A stretch of DNA of 36,320 nt, taken from positions 1 to 36,320 of the IMG/VR virus record IMGVR_UViG_3300025536_000028. One strand, given 5' to 3'. The notes under the pieces are model-generated. The model was not told the origin of the DNA, ran no database searches, and worked only from the letters and a program-made list of their open reading frames with translations. Each line of letters starts with the position of its first letter. Position 1 is the stretch's first letter. Positions 36,314 to 36,320 of the stretch are shown piece after piece. This DNA is from a virus. The position numbers and the translations under genes were made by a program.

Positions 36314-36320
36314 GCAACCC
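36300..36320 (+). terminator. Hairpin at the end of the lysis cassette
   Basis: GGGTTGCT-AAGTA-AGCAACCC, an 8-bp stem that contains the stop codon of the last gene; two further G residues before it could extend the stem past the window edge. A U-run would fall outside the window, so the terminator role is likely but not fully seen. Confidence 0.6.

Noticed and set aside
36300-36320. Terminal direct repeat or attachment site at the window end
   Set aside because: The sequence is an inverted repeat around a stop codon and fits a terminator; no matching copy was seen near the start of the window.
1-36320. Stop-codon reassignment linked to the release-factor-like gene
   Set aside because: TAA, TAG and TGA all end genes at well-supported places, with tightly spaced next starts, so the standard code is used.

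Overview
The window is part of the genome of a tailed, siphovirus-like bacteriophage (a free phage or a prophage contig). The evidence is a full HK97-type head and long-tail gene order: prohead protease, major capsid, cement, connector, head closure, gp10-like, tail terminator, tail tube, frameshifted tail chaperones, 1432-aa tape measure, tail tip and collar-type fibre. It is followed by a lysis cassette with a GH108-type muramidase, which points to a Gram-negative, probably proteobacterial host. I cannot name the host more closely. Terminase and portal genes are not in the window. Stop codons TAA, TAG and TGA are all used, so the code is standard.

Layout. (1) 1-3331, minus strand: compact early-type operons. 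A partial SLOG/DprA-like gene, a DUF6745 gene and a small conserved gene share a promoter carrying a palindrome. Upstream lie small hypothetical genes, a two-TM protein and a GGQ-domain release-factor-like gene. (2) 3395-5512, plus strand: 13 tRNA genes with two small ORFs at or within the array. (3) 5427-8042, minus strand: a VWA protein overlapping a Fic protein, small secreted and zinc-ribbon proteins, and 3 more tRNAs (Thr, Ile-TAT, Pro). In all, 16 tRNAs are seen, several overlapping the stop codon of the preceding ORF. (4) 8183-18805, plus: protease/scaffold, capsid, cement, fibre or decoration proteins (one with 17 tandem 22-residue repeats), and a head-tail connector. (5) 18829-22144, plus: a four-gene cargo cassette coding for a nonulosonic (sialic-like) acid synthase, a CMP-sugar synthetase, a polysaccharide pyruvyltransferase-like protein and a carboxyl-methyltransferase-like protein, inserted between the connector and head-closure genes. 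(6) 22125-34375, plus: head closure, tail tube, chaperones with a -1 frameshift site, tape measure, tail tip and fibre. (7) 34383-36320, plus: lysis region with membrane proteins, a PAS-domain protein, endolysin and a terminal hairpin.

How the parts may fit. The right-hand two thirds reads as one long rightward late operon with many ATGA and TAATG overlaps, so translation is strongly coupled. The left third carries takeover or translation-support functions: tRNAs, a ribosome-rescue or release-factor-like protein and an AMPylase-type Fic protein. The most unusual element is the nonulosonic-acid cassette embedded among virion assembly genes. Together with an MptE/DUF115-like protein next to the cement gene, it suggests that the phage makes or edits an acidic sugar on its own virion or on the host surface. 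That last step is inference.
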